This document shows positions 7,610 to 15,908 of a stretch of 64,000 bases of DNA, piece by piece (positions within the stretch are counted from its first letter, which is position 1; every line of letters begins with the position of its first letter). The DNA lies in the NCBI RefSeq assembly GCF_002869745.1, contig NZ_PNOS01000007.1:1-64000 (forward strand), read 5' to 3'. The notes beneath the pieces were generated by a model. That model was not told the origin of the DNA, ran no database searches, and worked only from the letters and a program-made list of their open reading frames with translations. Both the position numbers and the translations under genes were made by a program. This stretch comes from Oceaniglobus roseus. GTDB taxonomy: Bacteria; Pseudomonadota; Alphaproteobacteria; Rhodobacterales; Rhodobacteraceae.

Positions 7610-9016
7610 ATGAAGAAGACCCTCGTCGGCTCCCAGCTGCGCCAGCTCCGGCGCGCCCGCAACCACACCCAGGCCGAGATGGCGCAGCAGCTGGGGGTGA
7701 GCCCGGCCTATGTGAACCTGCTGGAGAACAACCAGCGCAGTCTGTCGGTGAAGATGCTGCTGGCCCTGACCGAGGCCTATGGCGTCGACTGGCGCAAGCT
7801 CGTCAACAGCAACGAGGGCGTGCGGCTGGCCGACCTGCGCGGCGCGGTGCGCGACCCGGCCTTCGCGGGGCTGGAGCCCGACCTCCAAGAACTGCGCGCC
7901 GCCCTCGACCACGCGCCGCGGCTGGTCGAGCTGTTCCTGCACCTTTACCAGAATCACCGCAAGCTGCTCGACAACATGCTGCGGCTCTCCGCCAGCGGCC
8001 TGGTGTCCGAGATGATCGTGGCCTCGCCCGAGACGATGATCCACGACTTCTTCCGCGACCACTCGAACCATTTCGAGGCGCTGGAAGCCGCCGCCGACGC
8101 CGCCCGCGCCGCCATCGGCGGGGCGCCCGACGACCTTTACGGCAACCTCAAGCGCCACCTGCGCGAGGCCCACGGCATCGACGTCGCCGTGCGGGATCCA
8201 AGCGACATGACGGGAACCCTGCGCCTGTTTCAGGCGGAGAAGGGGCAGGTCCTGCTCTCGGCCGCGCTGGACCAGGTGAATCGCAACTTCCAGCTGGCCC
8301 ATGTGCTGGCGCTGGCGGGGTGCGGCGAGCTGCTGGACGACCTGACCAACGACGCCGGGATCTCATCCGACGCCGGGCGCGCGCGCTGCCGGGTGGAGCT
8401 GGCGAACTACTTCTCCGCCGCGCTGCTGATGCCCTACGACGCGATGCTGGAGCTGGCCGAGGCCACCGCCTATGACATCGACCGCATCGCCGCGACCTTC
8501 GGCGTCTCGTTCGAGCAGGCGTGCCAGCGCCTGACCACGCTGCAACGGCAGGGGGCGCAGGGGGTGCCGTTCTTCTTCCTCAGGATCGACCGGGCGGGCA
8601 ACGTCACCAAGCGGTTCAACGCCACCGCCTTCACCCTAGCCGAGCAGGGCGGCGCCTGCCCGGTCTGGAACATCCACAGCGCCTTCGCCGCGCCCGGCGT
8701 GATCGTGCCGCAGTTCGTCGAATTGCCGGATGCGGGGCAGTATTTCACCATCAGCCGCACCACCGACCGCCCCGTGGTCAGCCGGGTGAGCCAGGACCGC
8801 CGCCTTGTCGTGACGCTCGGCTGCGAGCGGGCGCATGTGCGGCGCATCGGCTATGCCGCCGCCTTCAACCCCGAGGACGAGGCGAACGTGGCGCGGATCG
8901 GCATCAACTGCCACGTCTGCACCCGCCAGGCCTGCGCGCAGCGCGCCCACGAGCCGCTGCATGCCGACCTTCCGGTGGACACCAACCGCCGCGGCTCCAC
9001 CCGCTACGAAAGCTGA
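7610..9016 (+). CDS. XRE-family short-chain fatty acyl regulator (ScfR/RamB-like)
   Basis: This 468-residue protein carries an N-terminal Xre helix-turn-helix (about 10-65; TQAEMAQQLGVSPAYVNLLE). A central IrrE/ImmA-like domain follows, in which the expected HExxH position reads FQLAHVLAL. The C-terminal DUF2083-type domain has a cysteine group (NCHVCTRQACAQR, about 434-446). This architecture is that of RamB/ScfR regulators, which sense short-chain acyl compounds and control glyoxylate, propionate or acetate genes. The degenerate centre argues for effector sensing rather than proteolysis. Its start lies 176 bases from the divergent tctC start, so the shared region probably holds its operator. 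Confidence 0.88.
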   Translation: MKKTLVGSQLRQLRRARNHTQAEMAQQLGVSPAYVNLLENNQRSLSVKMLLALTEAYGVDWRKLVNSNEGVRLADLRGAVRDPAFAGLEPDLQELRAALDHAPRLVELFLHLYQNHRKLLDNMLRLSASGLVSEMIVASPETMIHDFFRDHSNHFEALEAAADAARAAIGGAPDDLYGNLKRHLREAHGIDVAVRDPSDMTGTLRLFQAEKGQVLLSAALDQVNRNFQLAHVLALAGCGELLDDLTNDAGISSDAGRARCRVELANYFSAALLMPYDAMLELAEATAYDIDRIAATFGVSFEQACQRLTTLQRQGAQGVPFFFLRIDRAGNVTKRFNATAFTLAEQGGACPVWNIHSAFAAPGVIVPQFVELPDAGQYFTISRTTDRPVVSRVSQDRRLVVTLGCERAHVRRIGYAAAFNPEDEANVARIGINCHVCTRQACAQRAHEPLHADLPVDTNRRGSTRYES

Positions 9017-9024
9017 GGGCGCGC

Positions 9025-10116
9025 TCAGGCCTCGCCGAAGACGATGACGTTGCGCCGCGCGCCGCCGGTCTTGGTGTCGGCGATGGCCTCGTTGATCTGG
9101 TCGAGCCGCCAGCGCCCTGAGATCAGTTCGTCGAGCTTCAGGCGGCCCTGCCGGTAGAGGTCCACCATCCACGGGATGTCGCGCTGGATCACCACGTCGC
9201 CCATCTTCGAGCCGACCATGCCCTGTCCCGTCGCCGCCAGCATCACCGGCTCGTAGCTCGCCATCGCGCCGGAATGGGGCATCCCGACCATCACCACCTT
9301 GCCGCCCCGGGCCAGGTAGCGCGGCGCGGCCTCGTAGGCGGGCACGGCGCCCACCGTCACGATCACCGCGTCGGCGCCCCGGCCCATGGCGCCGATCGCC
9401 GCGTCCCAGGGCCGCTCGGCGGTCGCCAGCACGCCGTCGGTGGCACCGAACTCCTTCGCCATGGCAAGCTTCGTCTCGCTCATGTCCACCGCCACGATCC
9501 GCCGCGCCCCGGCGATCCGTGCGCCCTGGATCGCGTTCAGCCCGACGCCGCCGCAGCCGATCACCACCACGTCCTGCCCGGGGCGCAGACCGGCGGCGTT
9601 CACCACCGCGCCGACGCCGGTGATGACCCCGCAGGCCAGGAGCGACGCGGCCTCCATCGGCATGTCGGCGGGCAGCAGCGCGATCTGGCTCTGGTCCACC
9701 ACCACCTTCTCGGCGAAGGCGCCGCTCGCCATAGCCTGGTGCAGCTTGCCGCCGTCCGCCGTCTTCAGCGGCCCGAGGTCGCCGTCGTAGGGCGTGGAGC
9801 AGGCCACCGGCGCGCCCGAGGCGCAGGAGGGGCAGGTGCCGCAGGCGCGGATCAGCGTGACCACTACCGGATCGCCCACCTTGCAGCCCTGCACGTTCGG
9901 CCCGATGGCCGAGATCCGCCCCGCCGCCTCGTGCCCGTAGACCGCGGGCAGGGAGCCGCCCCAGCCGCCGTCGATATAGGTGATGTCGGAGTGGCAGATG
10001 GCGCAGGCGGCCAGCGTCACCTCCACCTCGCGGCCTTCGGGGGCGCGCAGCTCGACCTCGTCGATGGTGAGGGGCTGGCCGAATTCGTGGCAGACGGCGG
10101 CTTTGATCCTGGGCAT
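9025..10116 (-). CDS. Zinc-dependent alcohol dehydrogenase (MDR family)
   Basis: The protein is 363 residues from the ATG at 10116. A longer upstream frame begins with an Arg/Pro-rich run, so I did not use it. It is a medium-chain dehydrogenase. Catalytic zinc ligands appear at Cys41 (CAICHSD) and in GHEAAG (61-66). The structural-zinc lobe has Cys92, 95, 98 and 106, and the NAD-binding turn is GCGGVG (187-192). It should oxidise an alcohol or reduce an aldehyde with NAD(H) in the cytoplasm. The gene is the last of a leftward catabolic block. Its specific substrate is unknown. Confidence 0.9.
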   Translation of the reverse strand: MPRIKAAVCHEFGQPLTIDEVELRAPEGREVEVTLAACAICHSDITYIDGGWGGSLPAVYGHEAAGRISAIGPNVQGCKVGDPVVVTLIRACGTCPSCASGAPVACSTPYDGDLGPLKTADGGKLHQAMASGAFAEKVVVDQSQIALLPADMPMEAASLLACGVITGVGAVVNAAGLRPGQDVVVIGCGGVGLNAIQGARIAGARRIVAVDMSETKLAMAKEFGATDGVLATAERPWDAAIGAMGRGADAVIVTVGAVPAYEAAPRYLARGGKVVMVGMPHSGAMASYEPVMLAATGQGMVGSKMGDVVIQRDIPWMVDLYRQGRLKLDELISGRWRLDQINEAIADTKTGGARRNVIVFGEA

Positions 10117-10194
10117 GTCGGTCTCCGGTTTTGCGGCGAGCCTGCGGCGGGGCGGACGCGCCTGCAAGCCGGAAAACGACGTCGTCCGGGCGAC

Positions 10195-11403
10195 TTACGC
10201 CGGGGCAGGGGCGCGGCGGGTCAGGTAGACCGCGCCGCAGGCCACCATCAGCGCCATCGAGACGAGGAAGGGCGCGCCGGGCAGGTGGACGGGGGCATCG
10301 GCGGCGGTGAAGGCGCTGAAGACGCGGGTCATCAGCAGCGGCGAGACGATCATCGCCAGCGCCGCGGTGGAGGACAGGACGCCCTGCAGCTCCCCCTGCG
10401 AGTCGTCGGGTGCGGTCCGCGACATGATCCCCTGGAGCGCGGGCGTGACGACGGCGCCGAGCGCGGTCAGCGGCGTCAGGATCAGCGCCACCGTGCCATC
10501 GGTGACGAGCGCCAGGGCGAGGAAGGCGCAGAAGTTGAAGCAGAGGCCATAGATCACCGTCCCGCGGTCGCCGAGCCGCTTCAGGATGACGCCGATCAGC
10601 GCCCCCTGCACCAGCGCGATGGAGATGCCGAAGGAGGCGAGCGAGATCCCGATCATCCCCGGCGCCCAGCCGAACCGTGCCTCTGTGTAATAGGCCCAGA
10701 CGGACGGGTAGACGAAGAAGGCGACCTGGTAGAGGAAGAACATGGCGATCAGTCGCCCCACGCCCGGCAGCGCGCCGATGTGGCGGAAGGCGCCGAAGGG
10801 ATTGGCGCGCGCCCAGGAGAAGGCGCGGCGCGTGCGGTCGGTCACGGTCTCGGGCAGGATGAACATTCCGAAGACGAGGTTCAGCGTGGCGAGCGCGGCG
10901 GCGGCGTAGAAGGGTGCCCGCGTCCCCATCTCGCCCAGCACACCGCCAAGGAGGGGGCCGAGGACGAAGCCCACCCCGAAGGCCGCGCCGATCAGGCCGA
11001 AGCGGGCGGCGCGCTTCTCCTTCTCGGTGATGTCGGCCACGAAGGCCGAGGCGGTGGACTGCGTCGCCGCCGTGATCCCGCCGAGGATCCGCCCCGCGAG
11101 GAGCAGCCAGATCGAGCCCGCCAGCGCCATCACGAGATAGTCGAGCGCCATCACGGCGAGCGAGACCAGCAGCACCGGGCGGCGGCCGAACCGGTCCGAC
11201 AGGCTGCCGACGGTGGGGCCGAAGAGGAACTGCATCACCGCGAAGGCGAAGGACAGGATCCCGCCCCAGACCGCCGCCTGGGCCAGCGAGCCGCCGTTCA
11301 CCTCCTCGATCAGCGCCGGCATCACCGGCAGGATCAGCCCGATCCCCATGGCGTCGATCACCACGGTGATCAGGATGAAGACGAGGGGCAGGCGCGAGGG
11401 CAT
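10195..11403 (-). CDS. MFS transporter of the TetA/TCR type
   Basis: This 402-residue protein has twelve predicted membrane helices. The Major Facilitator motif A (GSLSDRFGRRPVL, 66-78) sits between helices 2 and 3, and the N-terminus is of the Tet family type (IDAMGIGLILPVMPALIEEV). Family members are proton-driven drug exporters, but many chromosomal copies have other substrates. It lies 29 bases downstream of pcaB in the same direction, so an exporter or uptake role linked to aromatic breakdown is possible. Tetracycline resistance cannot be claimed from sequence. Confidence 0.88.
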   Translation of the reverse strand: MPSRLPLVFILITVVIDAMGIGLILPVMPALIEEVNGGSLAQAAVWGGILSFAFAVMQFLFGPTVGSLSDRFGRRPVLLVSLAVMALDYLVMALAGSIWLLLAGRILGGITAATQSTASAFVADITEKEKRAARFGLIGAAFGVGFVLGPLLGGVLGEMGTRAPFYAAAALATLNLVFGMFILPETVTDRTRRAFSWARANPFGAFRHIGALPGVGRLIAMFFLYQVAFFVYPSVWAYYTEARFGWAPGMIGISLASFGISIALVQGALIGVILKRLGDRGTVIYGLCFNFCAFLALALVTDGTVALILTPLTALGAVVTPALQGIMSRTAPDDSQGELQGVLSSTAALAMIVSPLLMTRVFSAFTAADAPVHLPGAPFLVSMALMVACGAVYLTRRAPAPA

Positions 11404-11432
11404 CCAAGGCTCCGGCTGGTGGCCGGCGAACG

Positions 11433-12782
11433 CTAAACCGGTGGGTTCACTTTGGCCAGTGCCCTTGCGGCGCGGGCGAACTGCCGCGCCTCCCCGGGAG
11501 CGGTGCCGAGCTGGGCCGAAGGCGTGCAGAGGGCGCGCCAGTCCTGCCCCGGGTGGTCGCGGTGCATCAGGTCGGGCAGGGCGGCGCCGGTCTGCTGCGC
11601 CTCGCGGCAGAGCGCCTTCAGCACCGCCTGTGCCTCGGGGCGGGGCATCCGGCGGGCGAGCGCGAAGGACAGGGCCTCGGCCCAGATGAGGCCGGTTCCG
11701 TCGTCGATCTGCCGGGCCATCGCCTCGGGCTCCGGGGCGGTCGTCTGCGCGATGTCGAGGGCCAGCGCCGTAGCGCGGCCCATGGCCATCAGCATCGGCG
11801 GCAGGCTCAGCCACTCGGTGAACCAGGCGGCGCCATCGCGCTGCTGGCCGTGGACCTGCGCGCCCTGCATCGCCGTGTTCAGCGCCGCCGCGTGGTGTGC
11901 GAGCGCCACCAGCAGTTCGGGGCCGACCGGGTTCTGCTTCTGCGGCATGGTCGAGGAGCCGCCGGTGGTGCCGAGGCGCACCTCGCCCCGCCCGCTCTGC
12001 GCCATCAGCGACAGGTCGCGGCCCATCTTGCCGAGGCTGCCGGTGACGGCGGCGATCCAGCCCGAAAGCTCGCCCATGGTGTCGCGGGTCGAATGCCAGC
12101 TTCCTCCCGGATCGTCGAGCCCGAGGCCCCGCGCGAGATCCGCCCTGAGTCCCGCCGGATCGGGCCCGAGCGCCGAGGCGGTGCCGGCCGCGCCCGAGAG
12201 CGAGACGCAGAGCAGGCGGGGCCGCAGCGCGTGCAGCCGGTCGAGGTGGCGCAGAAGCGGCTGTCCCCAGGACGCGACGACGGCCCCGAAGCTCGTCGGG
12301 CTCGCGATCTGGCCATAGGTGCGCCCGGCCATCGGGGTTTCGGCATGGGCATCGGCAAGGGCGGCGAGGGCGTGCAGCGTGTCGGTGAGGCGCGACTCCC
12401 ACAGCAGCAGCATCTGGCGCAGGCGCAGCACCAGGGCGGTGTCCATGATGTCCTGGCTTGTCGCGCCCCAGTGGACGAACTGCGCGTGCTCGGGCGCCTC
12501 CATCGCCTTGCGGAAGGCGGCGACGAGGGCCGGGACGGGCACGCCGCTGGTCCCGGTCTCGGCGGACAGCCCGCCGGGATCGACCTGAAGCTCCAGGCTG
12601 GCGCGCTGGATCGCCTTCGCCGCCGTCTCGGGGATCACGCCGCGGGCACCCTGCACCTTGGCGAGCGTCCCCTCCACCAGCAGCATCGCGCGCACCGCGG
12701 CGGTGTCGGACATCAGCCGCTGGGTGGCGGCGTCGTGCAGCAGGTCGCGGAAGATCGCGCTGTCGAAAGGGGTGGCCGTCAT
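11433..12782 (-). CDS. pcaB: 3-carboxy-cis,cis-muconate cycloisomerase-like lyase
   Basis: This 449-residue member of the fumarase/argininosuccinate lyase superfamily has HWGATSQDI at 104-112 and the signature GSSTMPQKQNP at 275-285. Length and these motifs match PcaB, which converts 3-carboxymuconate to carboxymuconolactone in the protocatechuate branch of the beta-ketoadipate pathway. The ATG at 12782 overlaps the stop of the upstream hydrolase by four bases (ATGA), which implies coupling. A PcaD-like gene is nearby, but pcaC, pcaG and pcaH are not in the window. A related lyase with a different substrate is the main alternative. Confidence 0.85.
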   Translation of the reverse strand: MTATPFDSAIFRDLLHDAATQRLMSDTAAVRAMLLVEGTLAKVQGARGVIPETAAKAIQRASLELQVDPGGLSAETGTSGVPVPALVAAFRKAMEAPEHAQFVHWGATSQDIMDTALVLRLRQMLLLWESRLTDTLHALAALADAHAETPMAGRTYGQIASPTSFGAVVASWGQPLLRHLDRLHALRPRLLCVSLSGAAGTASALGPDPAGLRADLARGLGLDDPGGSWHSTRDTMGELSGWIAAVTGSLGKMGRDLSLMAQSGRGEVRLGTTGGSSTMPQKQNPVGPELLVALAHHAAALNTAMQGAQVHGQQRDGAAWFTEWLSLPPMLMAMGRATALALDIAQTTAPEPEAMARQIDDGTGLIWAEALSFALARRMPRPEAQAVLKALCREAQQTGAALPDLMHRDHPGQDWRALCTPSAQLGTAPGEARQFARAARALAKVNPPV

Positions 12783-13513
12783 GCGTCCGCGTCGCCTTCG
12801 GTGGCGATGTCGTGCAGCAGGTCGGCCAGCGCCTCGGGGTCCGCGAAGAAGGGCGAATGGCCGGTTTCGAGCCGGTGCACCGTGCCCGGCCGCCAGCCCT
12901 CCGTCATGTCGCGCTGCGCAGCGGCCGGAATGGCACGGTCCTTGCCGCAGAGGATATAGACCCGCGGCACGCCGTTGCCGCCCTCGGTCAGAGCGACGGG
13001 GGTGGTCGAGGGCGCGATCGGCTGTGGGCGCAGGCGTTCCTTGGCGAAGGCCACGGTTTCGGGCGGGCAGTCGTGGTAGAACAGCGCCTCGACCTCGTGA
13101 TCGGCGAAGAAGGTGGTCAGCCCGTCGGCGCTGAACCGCGTCGCGTCCATCAGCATCTTGCAGCCCGCCGCCTGCCGCATGTCCCGCGCCGTCTGCCCGT
13201 TCACCGGCACCCAGGCGCAGAGGTAGATCAGCTTCGCGATCCTGTCCGCGGCCACTTCGGAGGCCTGGGTGATCGCGACGCCGCCGAGCGAATGGCCGAG
13301 CAGGTGCACGGGGCCGTCGAAGCCGTCGAGCGCCGCGGCGATGGCATCGACATAGCCCTGCAGCGTCACTTCGGCCGCCGGGGTCGGATCGTCGCCGCTG
13401 CCCGGCATGTCGATGGCGCGCGCGTCGTGGCCCATTTCCTCGAGCAGCGGCAGCACGTCGCGCCAGCACCAGGCGCCGTGGCCGGAACCGTGGATCAGCA
13501 GGAAATTCGCCAT
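12779..13513 (-). CDS. Alpha/beta-fold hydrolase
   Basis: This 244-residue protein has an oxyanion-hole segment HGSGHGAWCW (8-17), the nucleophile elbow GHSLGG with Ser75 and a C-terminal catalytic His in LETGHSPFF. Its sequence style matches small plant-esterase-like hydrolases found in aromatic catabolic clusters. It overlaps pcaB by four bases and so is probably made together with it. It likely hydrolyses an ester or enol-lactone in the cytoplasm; the substrate is not predictable. Confidence 0.85.
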   Translation of the reverse strand: MANFLLIHGSGHGAWCWRDVLPLLEEMGHDARAIDMPGSGDDPTPAAEVTLQGYVDAIAAALDGFDGPVHLLGHSLGGVAITQASEVAADRIAKLIYLCAWVPVNGQTARDMRQAAGCKMLMDATRFSADGLTTFFADHEVEALFYHDCPPETVAFAKERLRPQPIAPSTTPVALTEGGNGVPRVYILCGKDRAIPAAAQRDMTEGWRPGTVHRLETGHSPFFADPEALADLLHDIATEGDADA

Positions 13514-13559
13514 GTGCTCGCTCGCTTTCCGAAGGGTGCGCCTGTTGCGGGTTCGGGAT

Positions 13560-13589
13560 GCCTCCGGCGGGAGTATTTCAGCAAAGAAG
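13560..13589 (-). repeat. Dispersed intergenic repeat, copy 1
   Basis: Read on the minus strand, this matches the pattern TCTTTGC-n(2-5)-AAATA-nn-CC followed by a G/C-rich arm, here CCGCCGGAGGC. Three other copies occur at 32792, 35377 and 61869. This copy sits in the 105-base gap between two hydrolase genes. Confidence 0.6.
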
Positions 13590-13618
13590 AAGGCGGGGGG
13601 ACGGGAGAGAGGCGCGCG

Positions 13619-14407
13619 TCAGGCATGGCCGATGTCGCGCATGAAGCCGGTGAGGGCGGCCGCGAAGGCTTCGGGCTGCTCGACGCAGGGCAGGTGGCCC
13701 GCGCCGCGGATCAGCTGGAATCGGCTCCCCTTCACCAGCTCCGCCGTCTCGCGCACGAGGTCGGGCGGGGTGGAGCCGTCCTCCGAGCCCGCGATGGCGA
13801 GGGTCGGCAGGGTGAGGGTGGCGGTCGTCGCCATGAAGTCCGTGCCCGAGATCGCGGCCGAGCAGCCCGCGTAGCCGTCGGCGGGCTGGCGCACCAGCAT
13901 GTTGCGCCAGAGGTGCAGCTCGGGCGTGGCGCGAAAGGATTTCGAGAACCATCGCTCCATCACCGCGTCGGCGAGGCTTTCGATGCCGCCCGTCTCGACG
14001 CCCCGGATGCGTTCGGCCCAGATCTCGGGCGTGCCGATCTTCGCGGCGGTGTTCGACAGCACCATGGCGCGCACCTGGTCGAGCCGTTTCACGGCGAGGC
14101 CCTGCGCGATCATGCCGCCGATGGAGAGGCCGACGAACAGGCAGTCGCGGATCCCGAGGTGGTCGATCAGCCGCTCGGCGTCCGAGATCAGTGTGCCCAT
14201 GTGATAGGGCGCGGGCGGCGCATCGGTCAGGCCGTGGCCGCGCTTGTCGTAGCGGACAAGGCGCAGGCCCTTCGGCAGGTGCGGCAGCACCGCATCCCAG
14301 AGACGCAGGTCGGTGCCGAGGGAGTTGGCGAAGACGACCGGGGCGCCTGCCGGATCGCCCTCGTCCGTGTAGTGGACGTGGATGTCGTGCAGCTGGGCGA
14401 CGGGCAT
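13619..14407 (-). CDS. pcaD: 3-oxoadipate enol-lactonase
   Basis: This 262-residue alpha/beta hydrolase has the features usual in PcaD: VFANSLGTDLRLWD near 25-38, RYDKRGHGLTDAP near 52-64, the nucleophile elbow GLSIGG with Ser95, and GAGHLPCVEQP carrying the catalytic His near the C-terminus. PcaD opens the enol-lactone ring to 3-oxoadipate. I used the ATG at 14407, because a longer frame adds 19 uncharacteristic residues. It lies in the same direction as the hydrolase/pcaB pair downstream, separated by about 105 bases holding a dispersed repeat. Confidence 0.87.
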   Translation of the reverse strand: MPVAQLHDIHVHYTDEGDPAGAPVVFANSLGTDLRLWDAVLPHLPKGLRLVRYDKRGHGLTDAPPAPYHMGTLISDAERLIDHLGIRDCLFVGLSIGGMIAQGLAVKRLDQVRAMVLSNTAAKIGTPEIWAERIRGVETGGIESLADAVMERWFSKSFRATPELHLWRNMLVRQPADGYAGCSAAISGTDFMATTATLTLPTLAIAGSEDGSTPPDLVRETAELVKGSRFQLIRGAGHLPCVEQPEAFAAALTGFMRDIGHA

Positions 14408-14479
14408 GGCGGGCTCCTTGCAGGCTCGGAACCGACTGTGGCGCGATCCCTCCCGGCTTGGCAAGGGCGGGAAGGGTCG

Positions 14480-14803
14480 TCAGGCGGCGAGGATCAGGGT
14501 GCCGAGCAGGATGCAGGCGCCGCCCAGCATCTCGCGCGGGCCGAACTGGTCGCCGAGGAGGCAGGCGGCGGCGAGGACGGCGAGCGTCTCGAGGCCGAGG
14601 ATCGTGACGTAGGTCACGCCGAGCGCCAGTCTGCGCATCGCCGCGATCTCGGCCATCACGGCCGTGCCGAGGCAGAACGCGACCAGTGCGAGGAGGGCGG
14701 GGGCCGGGCTGTGTGCGCTCGCCTTCATCGCCAGCGTGGCCCCCGCATAGCCGAGGGCGGAGATCAGGACCAGCGGCGCGGGGCGGAACAGCAGATCGGT
14801 CAT
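14480..14803 (-). CDS. Small four-helix transporter of the DMT/SMR type
   Basis: This 107-residue protein has four membrane helices, the size of small multidrug resistance (EmrE-like) proteins. The third helix contains GVTYVTILGLETLAVL and the fourth ends with LLGTLILAA. The acidic residue normally in helix 1 of EmrE (Glu14) is not present. Glu72, in GLETLAVL, and Glu52 are the only membrane-region acids, so classical cation/proton exchange is doubtful. Such proteins also act as lipid or polyamine carriers. It lies 72 bases upstream of pcaD in the same direction. Confidence 0.7.
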   Translation of the reverse strand: MTDLLFRPAPLVLISALGYAGATLAMKASAHSPAPALLALVAFCLGTAVMAEIAAMRRLALGVTYVTILGLETLAVLAAACLLGDQFGPREMLGGACILLGTLILAA

Positions 14804-14939
14804 CGAAGTCTCCGGGATCGGCGCGGCGGTCAGGCTGCGCCCTGAACCCAGTGTCGCCCTGGGCCGGTCAGCCGGTAAGTCCGGAAAACCTGACCCAGGG
14901 TCAAGGCGCCCGACCTGAGCTGCCAGTCTTCGAGTGCCT

Positions 14940-15908
14940 TCAGACCATTTCGAGCGCCCGCGCGAACATCGCCGGATCGACGTTGCCACCCGAGGCGACG
15001 GCGATGACATCGTCGCCGTCTTGCGGACTGCCGTGGAACAGCGCCGCGGCAAGGGCGATGGCGCCGCCCGGTTCCAGCACCAGCTTCAGATGCGTGAAGG
15101 CCAGCGCCATGGCGCGCAGGCAGTCCTCGTCGGGCACGACGATGCCGGGACCGCAGAGGCGCTTCAGGATCGGGAAGGTCAGGTCTCCCGGGCGCGGCGT
15201 CACGATCGCGTCGCAGATGCTGCCCGAGAGGCGGTCGTTCGAGAGGATCTCGCCGGCGGCGAGGGAGCGGGTCACGTCATCGAAGCCCACCGGCTCCACC
15301 GGGCGGACGCTGAGGTCGGGCGCCTCGGCGGCGAGCGCCAGCGCGATGCCCGAGGTCAACCCGCCGCCGCCGCAGCAGACCAGCACGTCGGCCGCGCCGA
15401 TCCCGGATTCGGCGGCCTGCGCCGCGATCTCGAGTCCGGTGGTGCCCTGGCCTGCGATCACCTCGGGGTCGTCGAAGGGCTTGACCAGGGTCAGCCCGCG
15501 TTCGGCCGCGAGGCGGGCGCCGATGGCATCGCGGTCCTCGGTGGCGCGGTCATAGGGGACGACCTCGGCCCCGAGGGCGCGGGTGCCGTCGATCTTCGCC
15601 TTCGGGGCGTCGGCGGGCATGACGATGACGGCCGGTGCGCCCATGGCGCGGGCGGCGCGGGCGACGCCCTGGGCGTGGTTGCCGGAGGAATAGGCGATGA
15701 TCCCGGCGCTCCGCTGCGCGTCGCTCAGGGCCGAGACCGCGGCCCAGCCGCCGCGGGCCTTGAAGCTGCCGGTGTGCTGGAGGCATTCCGCCTTGACCCA
15801 GACGCGGCGCCCCGCGATGGCGTCGAGCGCGGGGGAGGACAGCAGCGGCGTGCGGCGGATGTGGCCTTCGGCACGGGCGGCGGCGGCACGGATCTTCTCT
15901 ATGTTCAC
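14940..15908 (-). CDS. Threonine/serine dehydratase-like PLP enzyme
   Basis: This 322-residue fold-type II PLP protein has the Schiff-base lysine in SFKARGG (Lys50), the phosphate-side SSGNHAQG (74-81) and a glycine-rich cofactor loop CCGGGGLTSG (about 183-192). It lacks the C-terminal ACT domain of biosynthetic IlvA, so it belongs with the catabolic threonine/serine deaminases, serine racemases and hydroxyaspartate dehydratases. Which of these applies is uncertain. The stop side abuts a gap, and the start overlaps the upstream hydrolase stop by four bases, forming a three-gene leftward operon with the hydrolase and a haloacid dehalogenase. Confidence 0.87.
   Translation of the reverse strand: MNIEKIRAAAARAEGHIRRTPLLSSPALDAIAGRRVWVKAECLQHTGSFKARGGWAAVSALSDAQRSAGIIAYSSGNHAQGVARAARAMGAPAVIVMPADAPKAKIDGTRALGAEVVPYDRATEDRDAIGARLAAERGLTLVKPFDDPEVIAGQGTTGLEIAAQAAESGIGAADVLVCCGGGGLTSGIALALAAEAPDLSVRPVEPVGFDDVTRSLAAGEILSNDRLSGSICDAIVTPRPGDLTFPILKRLCGPGIVVPDEDCLRAMALAFTHLKLVLEPGGAIALAAALFHGSPQDGDDVIAVASGGNVDPAMFARALEMV

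Noticed and set aside
7175-8302. Long open frames on the strand opposite the regulator, and many similar frames elsewhere
   Set aside because: These are expected in very G/C-rich coding DNA. They lack ribosome binding sites, and their translations are Arg/His/Gly-rich and unlike any protein family.
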